Source of the DNA: Prosopocoilus inquinatus
Taxonomy: Eukaryota > Arthropoda > Insecta > Coleoptera > Lucanidae
Assembly (NCBI GenBank): GCA_036172665.1
Contig: CM069870.1
Coordinates: 63,240,212 to 63,304,211 of the forward strand
Direction of reading: 5' to 3'
DNA: 64,000 nt
Shown here in pieces: positions 1 through 10,605 of this stretch. The position numbers were made by a program, and so were the translations under genes. The first letter of the stretch is position 1. Every line of letters starts with the position of its first letter. Below the pieces are notes generated by a model that made no database searches, was not told where the DNA came from, and saw only the letters and a program-made list of their open reading frames with translations.

Positions 1-1995
1 GCCAGGAGAGAGTGAAGATAAGTTTTACATCTCGATCAATTCTGCATCGGTGATAGAGGGATTAAGGATCCAAGGATCAAAATATTTACTCATTTGTCAG
101 CATCACTTACGTCTTGCGAAATATAATTTATGCGACTTCCTTTAAATGCTAATTTCCTCAATAGTAATTTCCTAATTGGAACATGTAAACATGACACGCT
201 TATATTTCGTCACGTTGCATTTTTACGCAATGCGGAATTACCGCGCAACCAATGATTATCCTTCTGGCGACCCATTGACGCTTTTTGCTGTGTAAGGGAT
301 TTGCAGTATGCACTTAATTGACTCTGACTTTTTACATAATTGTCATTTGTGTGTGGAATGCATGAGTATTTATGCGTATAGTCTACTATGATTTTGGATA
401 CGATGTTTGATTAATAGTATCTCGAATTGTTTCTATGCTTTCCTTGTTATCTACGATACAGGGAATCTCATAGTGGTTTTACTTTTTCGAGGCTATTATT
501 TAAAGAATTCAAATATTTTATAGTTTCTATGCCATTGGTAACCATTCCCACATTCCCAATGAGCAAGCAGAACACCAATAAATTAATTCTTTGAGGCGGC
601 GCTCACACTGGTACCTTCGGCGAATGAATAATTACGATTTATTTCGTAATTACGAGCGGCTCAGCTTATTACAATCGGTAAATAATTACCTGCATAGAAA
701 TCTCACTATGTGTTCGGCGCTCGCATTTTTAATCCTTATAATTTACAAGGCAACAGCAATAATTCGAAACGTCCGATTAATGGATACGATGACGTCGGTG
801 AAGGTTACCGTTACTTACCACTTTGACATATTCTATTTATTTCGGTCGAGACACCTCCACTTTCTCCTCTCCAACATTCACTCACCCCGACCGACCGTGT
901 TGTTCTGTTCGTCTTTTCTTTCTCTTATATTATGCTCGAGGGGTTAAAAAGTTACTCTTTCAAATTATAAATAAAGGATACTTGCATATACAATACGATA
1001 TCTGTGATGATAAGTTTGAATTAAACATGACCGTCCCGATAAAGTCGCTTGGCCTCTTTTGCAAATACGTCTTAATTGCTTCATCTAATTTCCTATTTCT
1101 TATTACTTACTTTTCACCGGCTGGCAATACCGTTTTATGTTTATGAAAAACTAGTTTACGTATCCGAAGCTTGATTAGCGATCCATGCCCGATTTGCCCA
1201 GGGGGCATCACATAACCGTAATCTTCTACTTACTAGTTCATAATGTAGACTTATTCGAATTATTTAGAACAACCTTTCTGAAAGTGTGATCCTCCAGGCT
1301 CTCCGATTCCTTTTAGAGGTAACTTCTATACCAAAGTTAAATTGCAAAGATCAACTCACGTTTCTCATTATCGTTTCGATTATATAGCAAAATACTTTTG
1401 GGAAGATAACTGTCTTTATTTTAATTCGTGTGGTGTTCATGTGCCAGAAGAAAGGCGCTCGAATCGCTCGTCGTAATTGCATATCTACTTATAAGTAGCT
1501 TCGATTTAAAGAAAATCTGGAATTTTATTTTGCGAAAATTGAAATTTCTAAAAGCCACGCATACGTAGTTTGCAAATCTGAATCAGGATAAGCATCCGGA
1601 AAACATAATTGGAACTGGAATTGGTTTCAGTTCCAAAATGGATAAGCAGTGAGGAACTGAACCTAGGTTGGTTCGTATTGTCGATTAGATTTTTTACAAA
1701 ACAATTTAAAAATTAATTAAACCTCATGTTCGTAATCACATTCATGTTACGGAACGCAGAGCTCAGTGAAAAAAGGCGCGCGGGTGATGAAACTGGAACG
1801 CGAGCACGCAAGTATTCCGCGTACTCAAGGTTATTTCGCGACCGAGGTAAGCCAGCAGTTTTTGTAAACAAACGGCTGGTCCAAGTTGATTTTATTTGGA
1901 ACGTCAGTCGTTAACTAAGCTGTTAGTGCGATTCACAAAAAGCGCCTCGCCCTCTCGATGGTCGTTGTCGTTCCTCCTGGACTGGAACCGTCGCT
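1..1995. other. No gene recognised; unique-looking AT-rich sequence
   Basis: Several short open frames occur (for example 591-947 and 1726-1914, +), but none shows a recognisable domain or splice context. The last 80 bases before 1996 are GC-richer and could be the 5' remnant of the LINE that follows. Confidence 0.5.
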
Positions 1996-3660
1996 GTGAA
2001 ACGTCATCAGTGTCGCCCTGAATTTTTAATCACGTCGACATCCGACATTCGACTTCTATCGCCACCAGAGCCGATTAACCGAACACCACGGAGAAGCCTT
2101 CGACAAGCCACAGCGAAACACCTCAAGACCCCGAGCTCCCTGCAAGTGTCAAAATACGTCTACCACCCACGACTCTCTGCACCGTCTAAGAATTGTGCTA
2201 CAAACATTAAAAGTAGCAAATTGATCCCAGACGAGCAATTCGGATTCAGAGAAGAACATTCAACTGAGCAACAGATTCTCCGCCTCACAGAATTCACCAA
2301 CTCAGGATTCACAAAGAAAGAAGTCACCACAATTGCAGTGCTGGACGCAGCCAAAGCTTTCGACAAGGTGTGGCATGAAGGTTACCCACCCAAAATAACA
2401 CTAGTCATAGCGTCCTTCCTAGAGAGCAGAACGTTTAAGATTCAGATATACCAGATACTGTCAACTCCGAGAAAAATAGAAGCCGGAGTACCCCAGGCAT
2501 CCCCTTTCTTGCCGGACGCAGCCAAAGCTTTCGACAAGGTTAGGCATGAAGAACTGATCTGCAAGATGCGCAAGAAAAGTTACCCGCCCAAAATAACACT
2601 ACTCATAGCGCTCTTCCTAGAGAGCAGAACTTCTGAAATAAATCAGATTCTACCAACTTCGACAACAATAGAAGCTGGAGTACCACAGGGATCTCTCCCG
2701 AACTATATATACTACATACTCATAGCAGACATCCCCACAAGAGATAAAACAGAACTATTCATGTGTCCGCTGACGACGTAGCGATCGCCGCCAAATCACG
2801 AAGCCCGAAACAGGCCCTAACTGACCTCCAAACACAAATCGACAAAATATCCCAGTGGTACAGAAAGTGGAAGATAAGGATAAATCCGGAAAAAACACAA
2901 GTCATTCAAATTTCGAAAGGAAAACCTCAACCAACGCAAAAACTCGAAATAGGCAATAGCCAAACACAAATTTTTTTTTTGTCTTGAATTTCGCAAGGGA
3001 GAGATAAGTTTCGACCTAAAATTTTAACAATACACTTACCTACCTGGGAGTAACCATGGACAAAAAACTAACATGGAAGACGCACGTTACCAAAATTAAG
3101 AGAACCCTAACAAAGCTTTATCCATTAATCTTTGGGAAAAGCCAACTCAAACACCTCAGGAACAAGAAACTAATCTACACCCAAATCATCCACCCTGCGA
3201 TTACCTACGCTTCTACAACCCGGGGAGCGACAGCCAAAACCAACTTTCAGAAACTGGAATCCCTACAAAACAAAATCCTACGGACGGCAACAAACGCTCC
3301 ATGGTTCGCAAGAAACATAATGATAAATCGACACCTTCAAGTTCCCACCCTTAAGGAATACATCAGAGCCAAGGCAAAACTGGACATAGAAAAGGCAGAA
3401 AGACACACCAACCCCATGACACCGACGGCAGTGGACTACGAGCCTCTCTCCGGCCTCTATCGCAGACCAAGATATCAACTAACGAACTAATCAAATAAAA
3501 ATGAACAGGCCAACACTCAGTCAGACAGACAGATGAGTAGGTGGCCGTAGGCCAAACTCCACAAACCAAACAAAACACCAGCCTGCATCGTCTGCGTAGA
3601 AGACGAACGGGAATCCCAGACCGGCAGAAAAATCCCAACCCCAGAGATTAATTTAAACAA
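1996..3660 (+). pseudogene. Jockey-type non-LTR retrotransposon reverse transcriptase, 5'-truncated and broken
   Basis: Three successive frames rebuild one reverse-transcriptase region. Frame 1 (to 2781) has the fingers motif FGFREEHSTEQQ, palm motif A as DAAKAFDKVWHE, and motif B as EAGVPQGS. Frame 2 (2763-2987) begins at the catalytic SADDVAI, where FADD is expected, and runs into the thumb (WYRKWKIRINPEKTQ). Frame 3 (3056-3490) starts at TYLGVTMDKKLTWKTH and holds the C-terminal region typical of jockey-clade elements. The endonuclease and gag are absent, so the copy is 5'-truncated. Damage includes a frameshift before the ADD box, a T-run with an in-frame stop near 2970-2990, and an internal duplication of motifs A to B. 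The tail after 3490 looks like a 3' UTR. It would have driven target-primed reverse transcription; it cannot be active now. Confidence 0.85.
2342..2695 (+). repeat. Direct internal duplication of RT motifs A-B
   Basis: 2342-2503 and 2514-2695 encode the same block: motif A (DAAKAFDKV), the YPPKITL segment, ESRT and EAGVPQ. The second copy has an extra ELICKMRKKS that the first lacks. The copies have diverged, so the duplication is old, or two related elements recombined here. Confidence 0.75.
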
Positions 3661-4110
3661 AGTTTAATAAAGAGGTATATTTTTGTAATTCGATTCTTTA
3701 AAAACTCTACCTACGCCCCTACAACCCCGAAATCTAATCGCGCCATGGTGGATAGCCGCAATATCGTGACCTGGTAAAGGTGAAGGTATTTTTCGTCGAA
3801 TTTCTTCTGGTTCTTTTCTTTTTATATCTTTACAGTCCTGATTTTTTCGTATTTTCAAACGTAACTTACTTTTTGAAAATACTTCTCTTTGTATACTGTG
3901 TTTTTATTTAAATTTATTTAAAGTATATTATACTGGGCTACTTTAATTTTTTTATTTATTAATATTTTTACTAAGAGTAAATGTTCTTTAATTTTCAAAG
4001 CCTTAAAAACTATTTGAGTAGGGCTTTAAAAATCATTTTAAAAATTTAAGATTATTTTATAATATACAAGGAATATCTACCGTTGGGAATCGAAGCAATA
4101 AAATCAAGTT
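3661..4110. other. No gene; AT-rich spacer
   Basis: AT-rich sequence with no usable reading frame. I see nothing beyond A/T runs. Confidence 0.4.
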
Positions 4111-4447
4111 TATCGGTTGTTCGGTCAAAGGTAGCAATACTAAAAACCTTTCTTCAGTGCTAAGCTTTCGCTAAAATTAATTAGCTTCATCAGAGCATTC
4201 TGTAACAGTGAATAATTAACAGTAAATTATTTGAGGTTAAGTCAAGTAAGTTTTTTAACTTACGAAATGGTTGTAAAGTTGAAATTAATACAATATTAAT
4301 GGAAGTCAATCATTTCAACTTTACAACCATTTCGTAAGTTTAAAAACTTGACTTAACCTCAAATAATTTACTGTTAATTATTTAATTTAATTTAATAAAT
4401 TTCAACGAAAGGTTTTTGATGTTCCTACCTTTGACCGAATAACAGAT
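4111..4447. repeat. Foldback element, about 0.34 kb (HHR family E)
   Basis: The two halves are inverted copies. The outer ends (TCGGTCAAAGGTAG, and its complement near 4430) and a near-perfect inner stem (4203-4297 against 4308-4383, around AAATGGTTGTAAAGTTGAAA) pair along most of the length. The left arm has a segment at about 4155-4200, absent from the right arm, that carries a hammerhead motif. No coding capacity, so this is a non-autonomous element. Confidence 0.8.
4158..4197 (-). ncRNA. Hammerhead ribozyme motif, type I
   Basis: Read on the minus strand: stem I UGCU, core CUGAUGA, one unpaired A, stem II GCUAA/UUAGC with a 6-nt loop, GAAA, stem III AG/CU with no loop, U17, then stem I AGCA. 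All three helices close and every core base is canonical. The predicted cut lies between U and AGCA. The very short stem III resembles the dimer-forming hammerheads known in Penelope-like elements. The unpaired A after the core is a departure from the textbook form. Confidence 0.72.
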
Positions 4448-6203
4448 AATTTTGATTTTGTGATTTTATAAGTTAATTAATAATCATTTCTTCGGCGATT
4501 GTAAATTGCGGCGGACGGCGGTCATGGATTTTCTAAATCTTATATCTAAATTGCGGCGTCTGGTCAAATAAATATCTCAAGAAACTTGTAAATTGTGGTG
4601 AGCATATAATTATTTGGATGCAATGGTAATAGTTGAAAAATACATTTTTTAGTTATGCATTCTTTTATTATAAAAATATAAATAAATATAATAAATAATT
4701 TTCAACAAATAAGTAAAGCAAAAAAAAAATTAATTAAACACAAGGAGATATTACACATACATGCAAATTAAACGTACCCTACAGCGAAAATAACAAACAA
4801 AATAAATTAAAGAAAAAAACAAAAATAAGAAAAATAGTTTTAAATTTCACCTAATGAGTAACGCATTTGTTTTATAAAAGCTATTGTGCTTATAATATGT
4901 TTTTCGTAATACTACGTACACAAATTGGACGCTTAGGACCAACTTTTCCTTCACTAAGCCTTCCGAAGAAATATCCAAGTGGAGAATTAATTTAGAACCA
5001 TTCACATAACGCCGACCTTTCATTTGAAACTTTCTTTGTAACATGAATTACACGCGAGGTAAGAAAGAAATCACCGTATCACACTTATTTTTGATTTATT
5101 TTCATCTGAAATTTTCTAATTTCTGAGTAGGTGCAATAATTAAACATCCACAGTCGGAATTTAAAAGTAGGATTAAAAGATAGATCTGACCACTTGCTAA
5201 AAGGATTAAGGCTTAACCATCGCCGCAATTTACATGTGCCCCATTTATTATATTATTAGTAACGCCATTCTATTCTTCCCTCTTTTTGTCATTTTCGGTT
5301 TACAAATAAATATAAAAACAAATTATTTTTGAACTTGATTTTACCAAGAACATTTGTTTTTAATTTGCCGTTTTAACTTTTCTTTGCTGTTTTTATTAAT
5401 TTACTTAAGTAATATTTTCCTTTTTATATTTTGTTACTGTGTAATAGAATAGATGTATTATGTGTTACTGCAAATTTTGTTTGCAATTTTCCTTCTGTAA
5501 TTTGAGTATTTATTACAATTACATTCTTTGAGTTAATTTACTTTATGTTTTGAAAGTTTTCAGAAATTTACAAGAATTTACAAAAAAAAACGAAATTTCT
5601 TTGCCGTAGTATCGAATTCGTGAAAATGATCCTTTGCTAAGGAAAAAAAAAACAATGGAAAATCGTGAAAATGCCACATACAAAATGGTGGAGCGAAAAC
5701 GTTATTTAATAAATAAGATAAGAAAATTTAAAAAAATGATGATTTCTTCAAAAAAACAGAAAATTTTCTTAAAACGACAAACAAACAGAAATAGTAGAAT
5801 AAAAATAAAACAACAATAGAAGAAGGCAAACAACGGCGAAAACAAAAAAGAAAAGCAACGACATAATTATAGCAAAATTTTTCACAAGTTCTTCAAGATC
5901 AATAATAAACAGATAAATATTTATTACTTAGAGTAAAAAAGCTGTCAAAAGCACAGCGAAACGTCGATATTTACACTAACATTCTTGAATTGTCCGATCA
6001 GTTCGTACATACTGAGGCATTGCAATATTCTTTTTTAATGAACAAGAAAGTGCTTTTTTTCTTTTTTCTATTAAACGTAATAAAAGTTGTACTCACCCAC
6101 GTAACATAAAATAGGACGAAAAATAGAATTAATGTTTAAATTAATTAGTATTTTAGAAAAAAAACTTATACTTATACAATACTTATAAAATCATAAACAT
6201 ATA
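4448..6203. other. No gene; A/T-rich spacer
   Basis: Short frames at 4847-5044 (-) and 5634-5819 (+) are low-complexity lysine/asparagine-rich translations without domains. Around 5930-5972 lies a decayed hammerhead-like segment, listed separately. Confidence 0.4.
5930..5972 (+). other. Decayed hammerhead-like segment
   Basis: A perfect stem II (GCTGT...ACAGC), GAAA and ACGTC (stem III plus a GUC cleavage triplet) are present, but CUGANGA has decayed to an A-run. It resembles the motif in the foldback at 52789-52950. Confidence 0.35.
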
Positions 6204-6560
6204 AAATAGCGACATCTTACTATCGCTTTTTGACCTAACATTGCAGTAGGATAGACAAATTGAAGCGGGATTTGCTCCTAATGAGTCCCCCATGCAAGGC
6301 GGCCATGCTTGCTGTCAAAGCATAATGAAAAATTTAGAAAAATTTTGTGCAAATCGTTTTTGATTGCAGTGAGAACCTCGAACAGCCTCTGGACAGCTGT
6401 TTCAGCCCTGTTTGGGGCTTCTTCTTCGTTTCTGCTGAAGAAGCCCCAAGCAGGGCTGAAACAGCTGTCCAGAGGCTGCTCGAGGTTCTCACTGCAATAA
6501 AAAACGATTTGCACAAAAACTTTTATAAAATCATACTCTTCTAATGAAGAAGAGCGAAGC
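6204..6560. repeat. Foldback element of HHR family B (full copy)
   Basis: It opens with AGCGACATCTTACTATCGC. The arms at about 6350-6425 and 6435-6512 pair almost perfectly, as a palindrome containing CCTCTGGACAGCTGTTTCAG. Related copies lie at 24053-24215, 58667-58925 and, partially and inverted, at 62457-62565. Reading frames on both strands here (6278-6562) only reflect the palindrome. The right arm carries a canonical hammerhead; in the left arm the CUGANGA core is mutated. Confidence 0.85.
6428..6476 (+). ncRNA. Hammerhead ribozyme, type I, canonical core (GUC site)
   Basis: Stem I GUUUCUG pairs with CAGAGGC (7 bp, two G-U). The core CUGAAGA is followed directly by stem II AGCCC-CAAGCA-GGGCU (5 bp), then GAAA, stem III ACAG/CUGU without a loop, and C17, giving a GUC cleavage site before CAGAGGC. 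Every conserved base is present and there is no extra nucleotide. The 4-bp loop-less stem III is self-complementary, so a dimer is the likely active form. Catalysis is an inference. Confidence 0.85.
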
Positions 6561-7540
6561 AAGTGAAAACAAACAATGCAGAATAATACGGGAAAAACTT
6601 AGAATCGAAAATAGAAATAAGGAAAAGATAAATAAATAAAAAGTGGAACGACGGCAAGAAAAGCACTGGCAAGGAAACCTTATCAAACCAACAAAAACAA
6701 GAAAGTAAAGTCAAAACGGCATGAAAAAGAAAAGAAACTTAAGGAAAAAATGACAAACTGGCGAATTTCTTTAGAAAGAATTTTAAAAAAGCAACAAGAA
6801 AGAAAATATCCCAACCTAACTATTTAAAACAGTGTCACGATCTGCATAAAAGTAAAACTAAAAATAAACTAGACCTTTAAAGGAAAAAATTAACGAAGAA
6901 CGAAAAGCGACCAGTTCAATATTAAAGCAAAATTATAAAGCGATAAACAATCTATTCAAATAACAGTTAAGTGAAAGAAAAGAAAATAAATAAAATGAAC
7001 AATAACGACAAATTCAACCAATTGTATTAAAAGAAACAAAAGTAAGATGAAAGGTAGCTAACTCAAAAAAATAACGGTTTCTGAAAATTTTTATTTAAAT
7101 TGTTTAAAAGTTCAGCCGAATTCTATGTGAGAGAAAGACAAGGAAAAACGATCGGTTTAAAAATTAAAACAAAATATGTTAAAAGAAACTTTAAGAATTA
7201 AAGGAAATGAATTGTAATAGCAGATCAAAGGATGATCGAATTTCTAGTAAAACGAAATATGATAAAATGGTGTGTTTGAACAAAGCAAGATTATTTGTTG
7301 GAAAAACCGTGCGTCATTTTAAAATTAAAAATTTCAAATTCAATAAAACGAGTTTCTTCAAAGATGACAAAAAAACCTAAAGAAAAAATAAGATACATGA
7401 AAAAATGTAGAAGCTAATATTTAAAATAATGAATAATGTTCTGGGAGAAAACTAAAGAAGGACTGAACAGTTTTGAAGAACTTTAGTTACATATATTTAA
7501 AACGACGAAAAATCAATTTAAAATTGAAAGAAAAAAGAAA
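6561..7540. other. Purine-rich (A-rich) low-complexity stretch, no gene
   Basis: About 1 kb in which one strand is dominated by A and G (GAAAAG/AAAGAAA-like words). No open frame of note. It may be an old degenerate satellite. T-rich counterparts occur at 17.3-18.2 and 32.4-33.3 kb. Confidence 0.4.
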
Positions 7541-8010
7541 GGATTTCTCATCGAAGTTGCGAAACTTTTGAGGTTTTGAGGTAACCCGTGGGACTCAGGG
7601 GTTTATTTGCTGATTCGTTTAAACTTTTGTATAGCTAAAGAGTTTCCTCTTTAGCTTTGTCAAAATTACAGAACTTTGGAGGTTTAGTGGTGACCAATGG
7701 GAGGGGGGGGGATCATCTATTGATAAGAACTATTTTGTAATAAAGATTGCTTGGATGTAAAGGCGTCAACAGATTTCATTTCATCCCTTTCAGATCAGAC
7801 CTAAATAGAAAACGATTTTTTGTCAAAAATTCAAAACTTTTAAGGTTTTGGAGTAACCAACGGGGGGAGAGTGAGGGTCGTTCATTGACTAAACTATTTT
7901 ATAATAAAAATTGCCTTAATCCAAAAGCCTCAACAGTTTTTGTTGCATCCCGTTCAGACCAAAACTAAAGAGAAAATATTTTTTTTGTAAAAAATACAAA
8001 ACTTATAGTG
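7540..8010 (+). repeat. Tandem repeat, monomer about 150-160 bp (family T1, locus 1)
   Basis: Repeating landmarks are CAAAACTTTTGAGGTTTTGG, GGTAACCAATGGG, AACTATTTTATAATAAA and GGCCTCAACAG. Two to three monomers are visible. The same family recurs at 13865-14335. Confidence 0.75.
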
Positions 8011-8172
8011 ACCTTAATTTTAGCAGCCCAAGGGCAGGTAAACACTACTTTCAGTCACATTTTTAGGGTCGATATAAGTTAGTTTCACGTACGCTAGGCG
8101 AAAAACGTCTTTTTGATAAGCAACAGTCAGCAATGTTACATTTCATCACCATTACGTCAGCGTCTAACACCC

Positions 8173-8292
8173 GATTTCTTCATCTCCTGATAAATTTATC
8201 TGCCAGGTAATATTCTTGGAAACAATTATCGCTACAATGGTTTCCAAGGATAATACCTGGCAGATATATTTGTCAGGAGGTGAAGAAATCAG
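8173..8292. repeat. Short palindromic MITE-like element
   Basis: Arms 8173-8225 and 8240-8292 are inverted copies containing GATTTCTTCATCTCCTGA and ATCTGCCAGGTAATATTC, with a 14-bp centre. No hammerhead core inside. Confidence 0.75.
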
Positions 8293-8734
8293 GCATAAGC
8301 GACACATAAGTTTTGAAGTAAATTCCAGTTTATCTCAATTATTTCAGTAAGTTAATAACAATTAAAACGTCCTCACTCTATTCAGTTACGATTGCAGAAC
8401 ATTAAGATATTATTAGGTTAACGTTAGGTCAAGTATTAGTCTCTGTCTCATTAGTTTTTCTTTCCTTTGTTTTTAAGGGTTTTCTGGAAGAACAAGGGTG
8501 ACATGAATAATTAATGTCACCGATCAGAACAACCCCTTAGGATTTTTCTTTTTCTTTATGTAACTATTTTATTAGTTGTCTAATTCGCTGGTAAAGTGAA
8601 AAAGAAAGAAAAGAAAAGAAAAAAAAATAAAAACATTATTGTTATTATGTCTTTATTTTGATGAACTCGGTTTTAAAGTTATCAACCCTATCAATTTTCG
8701 AATATAAAAAATAAATGAACCGAAACGATTCACG
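8293..8734. other. No gene; upstream flank of the DM9 gene
   Basis: AT-rich, with an A/G-rich run near 8600-8630. Any upstream control elements of the following gene would lie here. I cannot name a transcription-factor site. Confidence 0.35.
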
Positions 8735-8743
8735 TATATAAAT
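8735..8743 (+). promoter_or_regulatory. TATA box of the DM9 gene
   Basis: TATATAAAT lies 32 bases before the start codon. An initiator-like TATTCACACC at 8757-8766 is about 23 bases downstream, giving a likely transcription start near 8760 and a very short 5' UTR. Confidence 0.55.
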
Positions 8744-8774
8744 ATAATGGGCAACGTATTCACACCAAAACAAA

Positions 8775-10587
8775 ATGTGCAAGCTCGCAATTTTGCTTTC
8801 TTTGTGGATTGTGCGTTACAGTTATGCAATTGGTGAGTAACATAATTTATAACTTTTGGGAACTTCATACCAGCGGTCGTTACTGTGTGGAAGTGTAACG
8901 TGATGATAGTTACGTCTGTAAATTATACCTAGGCGTGTAATTATACAGGGCGTCTCAAAACGTACGGAGGAGATTGAACGGGCAGTTGTTGGACATCAAA
9001 ATAAACCTTTTTTTCTTAATTCGCTTGTGATCAAAACCCAATAATAAGAAAGTTACAGCAGTTTAACTTTCTTCATTTCTTCTTTAATTTACACCTATAG
9101 ATAATAAAAATCAATAAAAATTATTTCACGAAAATTGTTAAATAAACTCTAAATTTATCGAAACAGATAGATTCCTAGTTTTGTTTTTAATTAGTAGGCT
9201 GTGCACAACAACATAAACACCCGTTTTTGGGGCATTAAAAAAAAAATAAAATAGCCGTAACTTTAACGTGACTACATTTTTTAAAATAGTTGTTTATTGT
9301 AAAGCAGTGTTCAATTAACTCATAAATGTTTCAAAATTGAATTTAAAACGTAAAATATTACTACGGGGAGTAACTTTTGCTTGTTAATTAATTTCACTTT
9401 AAACTCTTGTAACTTTTTAGTTATTGATTTTTCCCAAAAATTTATTCAAGAAAACATGAATTTGATCTCCCTTAGCTACCCTTTTAATCTCCTCCGTAGG
9501 TTATGAGACACCCAGTATATTTCTCGCACTCGCACATGATTTTTGATTTATCTAGCGACTGGCTCATCTGTTATAAAAAGTCTAGCGTTGATATTATTTC
9601 CATGACAACGGACGAACGTTTCCACATCCCGCTATTGAATAGACTGTGATAACTTAAATACAAGAAAGTCTTCTTGAGACGAGAAACTGTATACGCTAAA
9701 AATCATGTTACACGCCCGTGTTGCGTGCCAAGGTATCATTTCTGATAACCATTATAACATACCATTATACTGTAACATGACAAATTTCGACATAACATTA
9801 TCTTTTTCAAATTGAATATGTAATAATAATTTTGTTACAATAATATACATGATGTTTCAGAATGTATTTGTCCAGAGGGTAAATCTACTCAAGCAGGTGA
9901 GAAAACTTTCATGTATGTCTTTGATAACTGAAAGCATTTTCTCGTTTAGATTATTACTGGAGGGATTACGTGGGTGCGATACCAAAAGATGCCATTGATG
10001 GTGGTTACACCGAGACCGGAAGTAAAACTTATGTAGGACAAATGGCCTCCGATAAAGGTAAAGGACTTTTTGTCGCAAATATTATCCCAGGAATTCTAGG
10101 AGGTACAGCATCCTTACCTGAGAAAACACATGAAGCCACTCAAGTAAAAGTACGTTCGGTTGTAATAGACTCTTTCCTTTCCACACTGTTTTAATTAAAA
10201 CATAACAACCCCTTGTACTTCGGATTTTGCAGATAAGTCCATAAAATTATCCTTAACAATAGTATTAATTAAAACTACACAAAAGCTAATTTACAATTTC
10301 TTGCTTACTTTCTTTTCTAGATTCTCTGCAGCGGACGTAATACAGAATTCGAATGGAAAAGCACCAGTGTAGATGAAATGTATCTGCTGACTGATTATCA
10401 TTTAATCGTCGGAGGTTCAGAAGGAAAACTAGTTGCATATATCGGAAGAGCAAATTATATCGGACAAGTACAAATTGGTAGAGTTTATCCTAAAGACAGC
10501 GGAGGTGCAAAAGGCTTGTGGCTTTACAATAAAGACGGAAATCAAGTAAGCCTTCAGACATTTGAAATATTAGTCTTACCCAGATAA
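8775..10587 (+). CDS. Secreted DM9-repeat (natterin-like/DUF3421) protein, four exons
   Basis: Exons 8775-8832, 9861-9896, 9950-10149 (or 10143) and 10321-10587 join in phase to about 186 residues. Exon 1 encodes a signal peptide (MCKLAILLSLWIVRYSYA) and ends at a GTGAGT donor; all acceptors are pyrimidine-rich before AG. The mature chain starts with ECICPEG, then two DM9 repeats: one from DYYWRDYVGAIPKDAIDGG (residue 32) and one in exon 4 (LIVGGSEGKLVAYIGRAN ... YNKDGNQVSLQTFEIL). DM9 proteins are widespread in insects and molluscs; some characterised members bind mannose and act in immunity, but the ligand here is unknown. The exon 3 donor is ambiguous between two in-frame GT sites six bases apart. 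A MITE sits in intron 1; introns 2 and 3 are short (53 and about 171 bp). TATA box and AATAAA frame the gene. No defect seen. Confidence 0.85.
8947..9515. repeat. TA-flanked MITE in intron 1 of the DM9 gene
   Basis: The ends CAGGGCGTCTCAAAACGTAC and, inverted, CTGGGTGTCTCATAACCTAC both continue into GGAGGAGATT, and TA flanks both sides. These features fit a Tc1/mariner-mobilised MITE of about 0.57 kb. It lies on intronic sequence and leaves the splice sites intact. Confidence 0.75.
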
Positions 10588-10599
10588 TGAATCTTCTTT

Positions 10600-10605
10600 A
10601 ATAAA
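10600..10605 (+). terminator. Polyadenylation signal of the DM9 gene
   Basis: AATAAA 13 bases after the stop codon, followed by T/G-rich sequence. Confidence 0.6.

Noticed and set aside
591..1146. Frames of 118 and 107 codons
   Set aside because: No recognisable domain, overlapping in different frames, no splice or promoter context.
6278..6562. Overlapping similar proteins on both strands
   Set aside because: The segment is a palindrome, so both strands encode near-identical frames by symmetry.
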